A DNA stretch of 64,000 bases from Chitinophagaceae bacterium PMP191F (GCA_001302245.1 LGYU01000009.1:372001-436000); one strand, 5' to 3'. Counted from the first letter of the stretch, positions 35,681 through 44,296 are shown. Notes: generated by a model from the sequence alone, not told the origin. Made by a program: numbers and translations.

Positions 35681-36616
35681 ATGAAAAGGAGCGTGTTACT
35701 AAGTGTATGGCTTCTGTTCATAACCTTTTCTGCATTTGCACAGGACGCTTCTGTTACTATAGAGAAAAAAGTAATAACTCTGAAAGAAGTAGTGGTGCGC
35801 AGCAACCTGAATGTGCAGGCTTTTATCAAACGGGTTGAGAATGATACTACTTTCTATAAAGCATTCCGCAATCTTCGTGTGCTGGGTTATTCTTCACTGA
35901 ATGATGTGCGCATGATGGACAAGAAGGGGCAGATCAAAGCATCACTGAGCAGTAAAACCAAACAACAGGTAAATCATGGTTGTCGCTGGATGCAGGTATT
36001 GGAAGAACAAACTACCGGTGATCTGTATGACAATAAACGCCAGTTCAATTATTACACGCCCGAACTATATGCTTCATTGTTCTTTACACGTGATACCATT
36101 TGTGGTGAAACCAATATTGTAACGGGCAATAGTTTTACCACGCAGGGGAAAGGCGGTATGGAAAAACATAAAGAGCAGTTGAAAATGTTGTTCTTTAATC
36201 CCGGTAAAAGAATACCCGGTATTCCTTTCATCGGTAATAAAATAGCACTGTTTGATGATAAAGTAGCTGCACGATACGACTTCCAGGTAGATATGGATGC
36301 CTTTAAAGGCGAAATGTGTTATGTGTTCAAAATAACGCCACGAACAGATCTGACCGACGATGAAAAGAACGAGATCGTGATCAATGAACTGACCACCTGG
36401 TTTCGTATTGATACCTGGGAAATCGTTGCCCGCACCTATGATCTGAGTTATAAAGCCGGTGTATATGATTTTGATGTGCACATGCAGGCTGAAATGACCA
36501 AAGTGGGAGACTACCTTGTTCCTAAAGTATTACACTACAATGGTACCTGGAATGTGATCTTCAAAAAACGCGAAAGAACTGTGTTTACTGCAACGCTGTT
36601 TGATTTTGAGCTTTGA
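35681..36616 (+). CDS. Secreted protein of unknown function
   Basis: 311 residues with a clear signal peptide (MKRSVLLSVWLLFITFSAFAQ). The start of the mature part (ITLKEVVVRSNLNVQAFIKRV, DTTFYKAFRNLRVLGY) resembles the region found after the regulatory domain in large Bacteroidota outer-membrane DUF5686-type proteins, but the rest is shorter. Beta-rich C-terminal half with VAARYDFQVDMDAFKGEMCYVF and TWFRIDTWEIVARTYDLSY. Periplasmic or outer-membrane associated. Function unknown. Confidence 0.6.
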   Translation: MKRSVLLSVWLLFITFSAFAQDASVTIEKKVITLKEVVVRSNLNVQAFIKRVENDTTFYKAFRNLRVLGYSSLNDVRMMDKKGQIKASLSSKTKQQVNHGCRWMQVLEEQTTGDLYDNKRQFNYYTPELYASLFFTRDTICGETNIVTGNSFTTQGKGGMEKHKEQLKMLFFNPGKRIPGIPFIGNKIALFDDKVAARYDFQVDMDAFKGEMCYVFKITPRTDLTDDEKNEIVINELTTWFRIDTWEIVARTYDLSYKAGVYDFDVHMQAEMTKVGDYLVPKVLHYNGTWNVIFKKRERTVFTATLFDFEL

Positions 36617-36825
36617 GGTTGAAGTCTAATGTCCGAAGCCTGAAAAGGCGCAAAGGACAAGGTGCAAGGTTTAAGATCGAAATACGAAGTATGATTTTGT
36701 TTCCATTGCAGCTTTGCGATACTTTGCTGTCTTTGCTTGAAATAGCTATGGGCTTTGAGCCACGGGTATGAACAGCGGCCTTTACTCACGATTTACGAAC
36801 CCGAAAGCCCAAACCCGCAACAGTC
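36617..36825. repeat. Word-rich intergenic copy A (related to 38743-39047)
   Basis: Contains AAGGCGCAAAGGACAAGG and AAGGTGCAAGG words, then a block at 36693-36770 (TTTCCATTG, ATACTTTGCTGTCTTTGC, TGAAATA, GAGCCACG) that recurs with changes at 38885-38947. Confidence 0.6.
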
Positions 36826-37920
36826 TTACTCTCCCGTAATAATATTCTTAGCTTTTACATACACCCGCCATTTGTCAATAACGGTTTGCATGTCTTTGGG
36901 AATTTCGCTGTTGAACTCTATTTCCTTGCGACTGCGTGGATGGATAAAGCCCAGTGTTTTGGCGTGCAACGCATGACGTGGACATATATCGAAGCAATTA
37001 TCTACAAACTGTTTGTATTTGGTGAATACTGTTCCCTTTACAATTCTGTCGCCGCCGTATAATTCATCATTGAACAAGGGATGACCGATGGACTTCATGT
37101 GTACACGGATCTGGTGTGTACGGCCTGTTTCCAGCTCACACTGGATCAGGGTTACATATCCAAAACGCTCCAGTACTTTATAATGTGTAACGGCGTCTTT
37201 GCCGTATTCTCCATCGGGATAGGCATCGAATATTTTACGGAAACGCTGATGCCGGCCTACGTGCGCGCGGATGGTGCCGCTTTCTTCAGCTACATCACCC
37301 CATACCAATGCCACATACTGACGATGAATGGTATGATGGAAAAATTCTTTTGCCAGAGAGCTGACAGCTTTTTCAGTTTTTGCCAGTACCATCAGGCCGC
37401 TGGTATTTTTATCAATACGGTGTACCAGTCCGAAACGGGGCAGGGTATCGGCAGTAATGTCTTTATTCTGTTGTTGCAGGTGATAGGCAACACCATTGAT
37501 CAGCGTACCATCGGGGTTACCACTGGCAGGGTGAACTACCAAACCTACAGGTTTATTGATGATGAGAATATCTTCATCTTCAAACACAATGTTCAGGGCC
37601 ATTTTCTGGGGAACGATCTCTTCGCCCGGAGCGGCTTTGTCGGAGTATACCGTGATCTCTTCTCCCGGTTTTATTTTGTGGTTGGATTGTACCTGTTTGC
37701 CATTGATCAGCACACGACCATTTTCGATGGCCTGTTGTATTTTGTTACGGGAAGCGTTTTCGATACGGGCTGTTAAAAATTTATCCAGCCGCATGGGTTC
37801 CTGGCCCCGGTCTACTATCAGGTTCATCCTTTCGTATAGTTCCTCAGGGCCGTCGGCGTTGTCATCGGTTCCGGCATTCAGTTCAATATCTTCTTCGTGT
37901 ATATCTTGTTTGTGCTGCAT
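36826..37920 (-). CDS. rluD: Large-subunit pseudouridine synthase RluD-like
   Basis: 364 residues from the ATG at 37920 (or 366 from 37926); the frame is open far upstream but that part lies over lipB and has no family similarity. An acidic N-terminus is followed by an S4 RNA-binding domain (MRLDKFLTARIENASRNKIQ) and the catalytic motif HRIDKNTSGLMVLAK with the nucleophilic Asp. It modifies 23S rRNA helix 69 or a related site. The promoter -7 element ends only 2-8 bases upstream of the start. Confidence 0.93.
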   Translation of the reverse strand: MQHKQDIHEEDIELNAGTDDNADGPEELYERMNLIVDRGQEPMRLDKFLTARIENASRNKIQQAIENGRVLINGKQVQSNHKIKPGEEITVYSDKAAPGEEIVPQKMALNIVFEDEDILIINKPVGLVVHPASGNPDGTLINGVAYHLQQQNKDITADTLPRFGLVHRIDKNTSGLMVLAKTEKAVSSLAKEFFHHTIHRQYVALVWGDVAEESGTIRAHVGRHQRFRKIFDAYPDGEYGKDAVTHYKVLERFGYVTLIQCELETGRTHQIRVHMKSIGHPLFNDELYGGDRIVKGTVFTKYKQFVDNCFDICPRHALHAKTLGFIHPRSRKEIEFNSEIPKDMQTVIDKWRVYVKAKNIITGE

Positions 37921-37927
37921 TTGCATG

Positions 37928-37935
37928 CAAAGGTA
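37928..37935 (-). promoter_or_regulatory. -7 element of rluD, start-proximal
   Basis: An exact TACCTTTG on the minus strand. With the usual distance, transcription would start near 37922-37923, between the two candidate ATG codons. The mRNA would be leaderless or have only 2-3 bases before ATG 37920. Confidence 0.6.
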
Positions 37936-37964
37936 AGCTATCGTAAGGAGTCGTGCTAAAATGG

Positions 37965-37972
37965 TACATTTG
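37965..37972 (+). promoter_or_regulatory. -7 element of lipB, start-proximal
   Basis: TACATTTG, a full TAnnTTTG match, ending 8 bases before the lipB ATG at 37981. A transcript would carry a leader of about 3-4 bases. Confidence 0.55.
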
Positions 37973-37980
37973 TAGTTGCT

Positions 37981-38742
37981 ATGGATACAAGTATAAGGCA
38001 ATCTGTTCATTTTCAGGATCTCGGGAAGATGGATTATCAGGCTGCCTGGGATTACCAGGAACAGTTGCTGCAGCAGAATGTAATGGTGAAAACCCTGGCC
38101 CGCAACCTGCAGGATGGCGTACTGATCGGCGACCAGTTTGCCCGTACTACCACAGTACCTGCTACCGCACACCATTTATTGTTTGTAGAACATCCTCCTG
38201 TATACACACTTGGCAAAAGCGGTCATATAGAGAATGTTCTGATCAGCGAAACGGAACGTGAGCAGAAAGGCATCAGTTTTTTCCGGAGCAACCGGGGTGG
38301 TGATATTACTTTTCACGGACCGGAACAACTGGTTGGATACCCCATTTTTGATCTTGAATGTTTTGGAACCGATATCGGCAAATACCTGCGCAACCTGGAG
38401 GAGGTGGTAATACGTGTAATGGCTGATTATGGTCTTTCAGGCGAACGTTCTGAAGGTGAAACAGGTGTATGGCTCGACCCCGGTGTGCATGGAAAAGAAC
38501 GTAAGATATGCGCTATCGGAGTGCGTTGCAGTCGCTGGATCACCATGCATGGCTTTGCCTTGAATGTAAATACGGATCTCTCTTATTTCAATTATATCAT
38601 TCCCTGCGGTATACAGAATAAACAGGTTACTTCTCTGCAACATGAGCTGGGCCGTAATGTACCTATGGAGGAAGTAAAGGAAAAGGTGAAGTTTTATTTT
38701 GAAGAAGTGTTTGGGGTGACTATTGCGGAAGCGGCAATTTGA
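37981..38742 (+). CDS. lipB: Octanoyl-[acyl-carrier-protein]:protein octanoyltransferase
   Basis: 253 residues. It moves octanoate from ACP to lipoyl domains, the first step of lipoate synthesis; the E2 protein at 54198 is a likely target. Family signs are EHPPVYTLGKSGH, RGGDITFHGPEQLVGYPI, the Lys in RKICAIGVRCSRWITMHGFA and the catalytic Cys in IIPCGI. The N-terminus is longer than in E. coli. Divergent from rluD with only 54 bp between the two start regions. Confidence 0.95.
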   Translation: MDTSIRQSVHFQDLGKMDYQAAWDYQEQLLQQNVMVKTLARNLQDGVLIGDQFARTTTVPATAHHLLFVEHPPVYTLGKSGHIENVLISETEREQKGISFFRSNRGGDITFHGPEQLVGYPIFDLECFGTDIGKYLRNLEEVVIRVMADYGLSGERSEGETGVWLDPGVHGKERKICAIGVRCSRWITMHGFALNVNTDLSYFNYIIPCGIQNKQVTSLQHELGRNVPMEEVKEKVKFYFEEVFGVTIAEAAI

Positions 38743-39047
38743 AAATGACAGACTATTTGATGGTTGAGAAAAAAATTAAGTCGGAAGTCTGAGCTCTGAA
38801 AAGGTTCAAAGCGCAAGGTTCAAGGGAAGTCCAAAGACAATACCCGTCCGGCTGGCTCGTCCGGGCGTGCGGACTGCGGAATACGGATTCGTTTCATTGT
38901 GTCTTTACAATACTTCGCTGTCTTTGCGTGAAATAAGCCACGAGCGGCTAGTAAATACTGCAGCAATTACTCATGACTGACGATTCACATTTCACCTTTC
39001 ACAAAACAAATACAGGCAGCAATAGCAACGATCATTGACACTTCCCG
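38743..39047. repeat. 305-bp word-rich intergenic region, copy B
   Basis: No gene. It starts with a GAAAATGACAG tail of the CAAATTTTC family, then AAGGTTCAAAGCGCAAGG and TTCAAGG words, a GC-rich inner segment (38847-38885) with CCGG and GGAC repeats, and the block 38885-38947 shared with 36693-36770. It lies between the convergent lipB and the minus-strand hypothetical gene. Confidence 0.6.
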
Positions 39048-39905
39048 CTAAAAATCCTTAGGAATAACAAACTTATTTTTCTCTTTCAATTTACCATCTT
39101 CATACAGTTCGAACAGGAATGTACCTGCATGAATAAAGTTCACCTTGTCAATGATGAGAGCAGGACCTTTTAGTTGCTTGATCTCAAAAACAAAGCTATT
39201 GTTCTCTTCAAAGAATTTTACTGAATAATGGTGTTCGGACGATACCGGGATCTGTACAATTACATTTCCTTCTTTATCGGAGTGAATATATTTGGAAGGC
39301 ACTACCACTTCCTTGGGCGGTTTGGCAGAAAAAGGTTTGATATAAAAAGTATCACCATGCCGTGAAGACAGGGTGTCTTTGGTTTTGTACATGATGGAGT
39401 CACGCAGTTTTTTGAAATCTTTTTCCGGAATCAGTTGTACAACGGTATCCCTGCGTTTGATGATCAGTAAGCCCGGGGCAATTACATCTTTTTTACCTGG
39501 GTCTTTAACGGTATTTACAGCACTGGCAATGACCTGTGGCCGGGCAATTTCCTGTGAGGTAGTATCCAGCCGGGCCCTTTTGGCCGGTGTAAAAATATAA
39601 TTACCACTACTGTCCAGTACAATAAAAAGACGGTAGAACATATTCCCATTGGGTGCTTTAGTATCTGCAAAGCCGTTTTGCGGTACGTTGGGATCGGGAA
39701 CTGTAAGGATGGTTTTGAAATTGCGTGTACTATCAAAGGAGCGTTGTACGCTGATCTGTGTAACAGAAGGATAGTTGTTGCTCCAGCTGATAATGATCTT
39801 GTTATTGCCGCGGGTAGTTGCCGAAAAATTGGGCAACGTATCCTGGGCATAACTGGTTATAAGCATACTTTGTATCAGTACTAATATAGCTATACGCTTC
39901 ATCAT
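39048..39905 (-). CDS. Secreted protein, fibronectin-III-like N-terminus, unknown function
   Basis: 285 residues from the first of two tandem ATG codons (39905 and 39902); the frame is open ten codons further but those are unlikely. A signal peptide (MKRIAILVLIQSMLITSYAQ) is followed by a beta-sandwich of FN3 type (residues about 25-105; NKIIISWSNNYPSVTQISVQ, NMFYRLFIVLDSSGNY), a linker, and a second beta domain (VIVQIPVSSEHHYSVKFFEE, LFELYEDGKLKEK). No catalytic motif. Probably periplasmic or surface-located. Confidence 0.6.
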   Translation of the reverse strand: MMKRIAILVLIQSMLITSYAQDTLPNFSATTRGNNKIIISWSNNYPSVTQISVQRSFDSTRNFKTILTVPDPNVPQNGFADTKAPNGNMFYRLFIVLDSSGNYIFTPAKRARLDTTSQEIARPQVIASAVNTVKDPGKKDVIAPGLLIIKRRDTVVQLIPEKDFKKLRDSIMYKTKDTLSSRHGDTFYIKPFSAKPPKEVVVPSKYIHSDKEGNVIVQIPVSSEHHYSVKFFEENNSFVFEIKQLKGPALIIDKVNFIHAGTFLFELYEDGKLKEKNKFVIPKDF

Positions 39906-40022
39906 AAGGTATCCGCACGGGTTTATAAGCCGCATTCTGTAAACAGGGGTGCTGTTTCATAGATCTGGATCGGGGGAATTAACAGGATTGGATTCTGACG
40001 ATGGCGCTAAAAATAATTGCTT

Positions 40023-40946
40023 TTAAAAAAGCAGTGTTCCGGTTGGCAGAGAACGGTTGCCCTGCAGTCCGCCGCTGTGTATCAGCAACAGCCTGCTGCC
40101 TTCCGGTATAGTGCCTTTTTGTATCATATCTGTTATTCCGTACAACAGTTTTCCTGTATATACGAAATCCGTAGGCAAATGATGTTGGGAATATACACTA
40201 TTCATGCCATTTATTAATTCCTGGTTCTTACGAGCGTATCCGCCAAAATGATAACCGGTATGAATATGAAAATTAGCTTTCTGGGTATGCTGCCGGATGA
40301 AAGTTATGATACTGTTATCAGTTGCATTGCCCAGTTTCAGGCTGCTGATACCGATCACCTGCTGGTGCAAAGCACTTGCCTGCAAAATACCGGCCAGCAT
40401 CGTACCTGTACCTACTGCGCAGGCGATATGGGTATACGAAGCAAAATCCGGTACCAATGGCAAAATGCCTGCTGCACCGCGAACGCCGGTAGCGCCTTCA
40501 CCACCTTGTGGCACCAGCAGGTATTCCGGGTTTTGCTGCCGCAGTAATGCCTGTTGTACCGGATCGGTGTAGCTGTTTCTGTGAACAAACTGCAACTGCA
40601 TTCCATATTGCTGTGCATCCTGCAGGGTATGGGCATATATTGCCGGTTCTTCACCCCGTACAATGCCTGTTGCCTGTAAACCGGTGAGTGCGCATGCGTA
40701 AGCAGTTGCCACCAGGTGGTTAGACCAGGCCCCGCCAAACGTAAGGATACCTTTTTTGCCGGTTTGTAGTGCTTCTTCCAGGTAATATTGCAGTTTGAAC
40801 CATTTATTGCCCGATATAACAGGATGAATGCGGTCCAGCCGTAAAACAGATACTGTAATCTGTTTCTGGTGCCATAGTGGCTGTTGCAACTGCTGAACAA
40901 TGGCCTTGCCAATGTCAACAGGCTGGTATATGGTTGGAGAAAACAA
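40023..40946 (-). CDS. D-cysteine desulfhydrase / ACC deaminase family PLP enzyme
   Basis: 307 residues from a TTG codon; no ATG or GTG is available before conserved sequence begins. Fold-type II PLP enzyme: the lysine in PVISGNKWFKLQYY binds PLP, GGAWSNHLVATAYA is the substrate loop, and AVGTGTMLAGIL holds the phosphate. Homologues release pyruvate and sulfide from D-cysteine or degrade 1-aminocyclopropane-1-carboxylate; sequence alone does not decide. Divergent from the nucleotidyltransferase gene. Confidence 0.88.
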   Translation of the reverse strand: MFSPTIYQPVDIGKAIVQQLQQPLWHQKQITVSVLRLDRIHPVISGNKWFKLQYYLEEALQTGKKGILTFGGAWSNHLVATAYACALTGLQATGIVRGEEPAIYAHTLQDAQQYGMQLQFVHRNSYTDPVQQALLRQQNPEYLLVPQGGEGATGVRGAAGILPLVPDFASYTHIACAVGTGTMLAGILQASALHQQVIGISSLKLGNATDNSIITFIRQHTQKANFHIHTGYHFGGYARKNQELINGMNSVYSQHHLPTDFVYTGKLLYGITDMIQKGTIPEGSRLLLIHSGGLQGNRSLPTGTLLF

Positions 40947-41001
40947 GGTTTCTTTTGACTTCTTTTTTTATATTTTCGTGCCTGATTTTAAAATTACGAC
41001 A

Positions 41002-41901
41002 ATGCAACCAACTCTTTTAATACTGGCAGCAGGCATGGCATCCCGCTACGGTAGTATGAAACAGATCCAGGCTTTCGGCCCCGGCGGTGAAACTATCATG
41101 GATTATTCTATTTATGATGCTATCCGCGCCGGTTTCAAAAAAGTAGTGTTTATTATTCGCAAAGATTTTGCCAGCGATTTTAAAGCTATTGTTGAACCTC
41201 CGCTGGAAGGTAAAATTGAAATTGATTACGTATACCAGGATCTGCATGCCTTTACTGAAGGTTTTGATATTCCTGCAGACCGTACCAAACCCTGGGGTAC
41301 TGCACATGCTATTCTGTGCGCCAAAGATGCGATTAAAGAACCTTTTGCGGTGATCAATGCAGACGATTTTTACGGAAGGGATGCTTTTGAAAAAGCATAC
41401 AAATTCCTGACTACCGACTGCAATGAGAAAGTGTATTCTATTATCGGTTATGAATTGTTGAAAACATTGTCTGACAATGGTACTGTAAACCGTGGTGTAT
41501 GCCAGGTTGATGGTGAGGGCAACCTTACTGCCATTGCAGAGCGTTTGAATATTTCACAGAAAGACGGCAAGATCATTTGTGATGATGATCAGCAGCCCAA
41601 AGAACTGCCACTTGATTCAAGCGTGTCTATGAACTTCTGGTGTTTTGATCCCGCTGTATTTACTTATACTGAAAAACTGTTCAAAGAGTTCCTGGCTGCC
41701 AATGCACAGGTACCTAAAGCAGAGTTTTTCATTCCTATTGTTGGTGATAAATTCATTAACGATAAGCTGGGTGTTATTAAAGTAATTCCTACTTCTGCAC
41801 AGTGGTTTGGTGTTACGTATAAAGAAGATGCACCTGAAGTAAAAGCCAGCCTGAATAAACTGGTAGATGGAGGAGAGTATCCTGCGAAGCTGTGGAAATA
41901 G
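41002..41901 (+). CDS. Sugar-phosphate nucleotidyltransferase family protein
   Basis: 299 residues from the ATG at 41002 (the frame is open upstream across the divergent promoter). The N-terminal signature LAAGMASRYGSMKQIQAFG is the NTP-binding loop of GT-A-fold nucleotidyltransferases; INADDFYGRDAF carries the metal-binding Asp. It should make an NDP-sugar from a sugar phosphate, sugar unknown. Monocistronic, with a strong symmetric terminator downstream. Confidence 0.88.
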   Translation: MQPTLLILAAGMASRYGSMKQIQAFGPGGETIMDYSIYDAIRAGFKKVVFIIRKDFASDFKAIVEPPLEGKIEIDYVYQDLHAFTEGFDIPADRTKPWGTAHAILCAKDAIKEPFAVINADDFYGRDAFEKAYKFLTTDCNEKVYSIIGYELLKTLSDNGTVNRGVCQVDGEGNLTAIAERLNISQKDGKIICDDDQQPKELPLDSSVSMNFWCFDPAVFTYTEKLFKEFLAANAQVPKAEFFIPIVGDKFINDKLGVIKVIPTSAQWFGVTYKEDAPEVKASLNKLVDGGEYPAKLWK

Positions 41902-41994
41902 TTATAGGTTGTAAGTTGTAGGTTTGTTTGCCATGATAGCGGTTTTGCCTACAGTTTTTACGTTTTGCATGCAGGTAATAAACCTAAAACTTAT
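41902..41994. repeat. Intergenic inverted repeat, GTAAGTTGTAGG family
   Basis: GTAAGTTGTAGGTTT (41911-41925), directly after the stop codon, pairs with AAACCTAAAACTTAT (41980-41994) at 13 of 15 positions. A further TTAAAACTT word follows. Confidence 0.6.
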
Positions 41995-42016
41995 CACTTA
42001 AAACTTCAAGAAATAG

Positions 42017-42052
42017 AAAACGGCTGTTTCCGCAAGAGAAACAGCCGTTTTT
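42017..42052. terminator. Symmetric terminator between convergent genes
   Basis: A perfect 14-bp stem (42017-42030 with 42038-42051), 7-base loop, A run on one side and T run on the other. It serves the nucleotidyltransferase gene (plus) and the protease gene (minus). Confidence 0.93.
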
Positions 42053-42085
42053 GTTTTTAGTTGCCTGGTCTTTGTACAATGTCGC

Positions 42086-43198
42086 TTAGTAGCTTTTTAC
42101 CATGAACATACAATCCTTGATCTTTTCGATCAGTTGTACCCTGTCAAGATCTTTGGGTGCATGATTGCCCGGTAAACGGATATGTTCATTATTGGCAGTG
42201 TCTTTTCTGATCTCGTTCAATGCTGCATAGATATTTTTGGATCTGCTGGAGAATACCACACCTTCGGCAGTAGTTTGTTTGCCGCTCAGGATACCAATTA
42301 CATCACCTGTATGGTTAAAGATGGGACCACCAGAGTTACCAGGGTTGGCTGAAATAGCCAACTGGTAAGTGAGGGTATCGCCATTGTAACCTGTCTGCGC
42401 ACTCAGGTATCCGCGGTTGTATACAATTTCAGAACTGGGTCTTGGAAAGCCAAGCGTAAAGATTTCTTCGCCCAGATCGGCAGGAGATTTATAAATGCTG
42501 TAAGGCAGGTTTCTTACCGGCTGGTAACGGCTGTCTGTAATTTTCAGTACAGCGATATCGGTTTGCCTGTTAATATACAGGGTAGAAACCTTGAAATAAT
42601 ATCCTTTGGTGCTCTGAATATATACAGAGTCTGCATTGGCTACCACGTGTGCACTGGTAATAAGATAACCTTTACCATCTACCAGGAAGCCGGTTCCACC
42701 TACTTTGGCAGGAGCATTGGGTTGTGCAAATGCTGCTGAATTATTTTTCAGGTGGTTGAGCTCCTTATTGGTTTGCTGTTGTGAATTTTTTACTTCTTTC
42801 AGTTCCTGCGACAACTGCCTGATCTCAGACACATTGTTGCGCGGAGTGAAATACCAGGTAATAACGCTGGTAGTAATGGCGGTAATACCGGCAATCGAAG
42901 CGGCAACTGCCACCACGCGTTTGTATTTGTTCCACAACTGTAATACGGTTGCTTTGGGAGCTTTTTCCCTGATCTCGCCGGATTCCAGTAACTGGTTGTG
43001 TACTTCGTTCAGGGTGGATTTGAAATTTTTCCAATCGCTGAACTGGTTCACCTGTTGCAGGAACATCATGTGTTCAACCACAAACTGGTCAACCTCGGGA
43101 TTATTTTTACGCAGTTGTTCAAAATGTGCTGTTTCTTCGGGTGACATTTCACCGCGGAAATAGCGTTCAACTGCATCTAATAATTGTAATTCCTCCAT
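42086..43198 (-). CDS. Anti-sigma-like membrane protein fused to a trypsin-like protease
   Basis: 370 residues. Residues 1-93 are cytoplasmic and begin with LLDAVERYFRGEMSPEETAHFEQL, the usual opening of Bacteroidota anti-sigma or sigma-partner proteins. One membrane helix spans about 95-117, a short coiled coil about 121-153, and a chymotrypsin-fold protease domain of HtrA type about 165-330 with H184 (LITSAHVV), D214 (QTDIAVLK) and S289 (ANPGNSGGP). No PDZ domain. The ATG shares one base with the TGA of the sigma gene (TGATG), so the two are translationally coupled. The protease domain should face the periplasm. A role as an envelope-stress sensor is inferred. Confidence 0.85.
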   Translation of the reverse strand: MEELQLLDAVERYFRGEMSPEETAHFEQLRKNNPEVDQFVVEHMMFLQQVNQFSDWKNFKSTLNEVHNQLLESGEIREKAPKATVLQLWNKYKRVVAVAASIAGITAITTSVITWYFTPRNNVSEIRQLSQELKEVKNSQQQTNKELNHLKNNSAAFAQPNAPAKVGGTGFLVDGKGYLITSAHVVANADSVYIQSTKGYYFKVSTLYINRQTDIAVLKITDSRYQPVRNLPYSIYKSPADLGEEIFTLGFPRPSSEIVYNRGYLSAQTGYNGDTLTYQLAISANPGNSGGPIFNHTGDVIGILSGKQTTAEGVVFSSRSKNIYAALNEIRKDTANNEHIRLPGNHAPKDLDRVQLIEKIKDCMFMVKSY

Positions 43199-43767
43199 CA
43201 CACATTATTATTTTTATACTCAGCAAAGAATAATTTTTTCAAACGTGCCAGGCATTTGTATTTCTGGTTTTTGGCATTATCTGCATTGGTGTATCCGAAA
43301 TGACTTGCTATATCAGTCATTTTTCGTTTCTGCAGGTAAAATGCTTCCAACAGGCTCCGGCAGGGTTCTCCCAGGTGCTGCATGGCTTTTTCCATCAGGT
43401 GCAGTTCTGCGTTCAGTTGTCCGTGGGCGTCCACATCTTCTTCAACAGGAACTGTTTCTGCAAGGCCATTCAACTCGGGAAAGAACTTTTGCTGCTGTTG
43501 TAACCTTTTGAGCCACAATCGCCTACATACTGAATAAATATAGGTTTTCAACTGGCAGTTCAATTCAAAGGTTCCGGATTTTGCCTTTTCATACAGTACG
43601 ATCATGGCTTCCTGGAAAATATCCTGGGCGTCATCCTGCGTACCATTATTATTGATAACCAATGCCTGTACCATTTTATAATGCTGTTTATAAATGGTTT
43701 TAACGGCATGCTGGTCATTCCTGGCCAATTCTTTTAATAAAGCTATTTCTGTAGGATCTGTTTTCAC
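43198..43767 (-). CDS. ECF-type RNA polymerase sigma-70 factor
   Basis: 189 residues if it starts at the GTG at 43767 (VKTDPTEIALLKEL), with AAAAGG 10 bases upstream; the frame is open 16 codons further to a TTG. Region 2 is NDQHAVKTIYKQHYKMVQALV with DAQDIFQEAMIVLYEKA and LKTYIYSVCRRLWLKRL; region 4 is CRSLLEAFYLQKRKMTDIASHFGYTNADNAKNQKYKCLARLK. It directs polymerase to a small regulon. First gene of a two-gene unit with the fused anti-sigma/protease. Confidence 0.92.
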   Translation of the reverse strand: MKTDPTEIALLKELARNDQHAVKTIYKQHYKMVQALVINNNGTQDDAQDIFQEAMIVLYEKAKSGTFELNCQLKTYIYSVCRRLWLKRLQQQQKFFPELNGLAETVPVEEDVDAHGQLNAELHLMEKAMQHLGEPCRSLLEAFYLQKRKMTDIASHFGYTNADNAKNQKYKCLARLKKLFFAEYKNNNV

Positions 43768-43970
43768 ACGCAAGTGACCTTTTATTAATACCGAATTTAA
43801 GTAGAAGTAACCCAAAAGGGCGGCAAAAATACCGGTACAAGCGTTAATTTTTCCCGGATGACGTTAAAAAGAAAAAAAAGTGAAAAAAAAGTTCAACCGG
43901 CAGGTTACCTTTTTTACTTCCCCGTATTAACTATCATAAATCATTCGTTAACAAACTTAAAAACGGTACA

Positions 43971-44168
43971 ATGAAAAAGTTTTTGTTAGTTCTGGCTATT
44001 GGCGCTTTCGTAGCTTCTTGTAATGACAGTGGTTCTACTCAGGAAACTAAAGCAACAGATTCTGCTGCTCCTGCTACTGCACCAGTAGACAGCCTGAAAA
44101 CTACTCCTGATTCTCTGGCAAAACCAGTTGATTCTCTGGCAAAACCAGTTGACACTCTGAAAAAATAA
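43971..44168 (+). CDS. Small repetitive lipoprotein
   Basis: 65 residues. A lipoprotein signal (MKKFLLVLAIGAFVASCNDS, lipobox ending at Cys17) is followed by a Thr/Ala/Pro-rich, disordered chain with near repeats PDSLAKPVDSLAKPVDTLKK. At the DNA level a 21-bp unit (CTGGCAAAACCAGTTGA plus four bases) occurs twice in tandem near 44117-44158. Likely a flexible envelope protein; function unknown. It lies divergent from the sigma operon and has its own terminator. Confidence 0.75.
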   Translation: MKKFLLVLAIGAFVASCNDSGSTQETKATDSAAPATAPVDSLKTTPDSLAKPVDSLAKPVDTLKK

Positions 44169-44254
44169 GTTTTTTCATAAATGGCAAGCAATTGTCAGAG
44201 GCCTGTTCTGTAATACAGAAAGTTCTCTTTCATATTTCTCCTGCCATGAGTCGG

Positions 44255-44296
44255 ACAGGTTTAGTATATCCCGGATATACTAAACCTGTTTTTTTA
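44255..44296 (+). terminator. Strong Rho-independent terminator after the small lipoprotein
   Basis: A perfect 16-bp stem (44255-44270 with 44274-44289), 3-base loop and eight T. Confidence 0.93.

Noticed and set aside
37081-37776. 231-residue plus-strand frame over rluD
   Set aside because: Antisense to the pseudouridine synthase catalytic domain; no family features.
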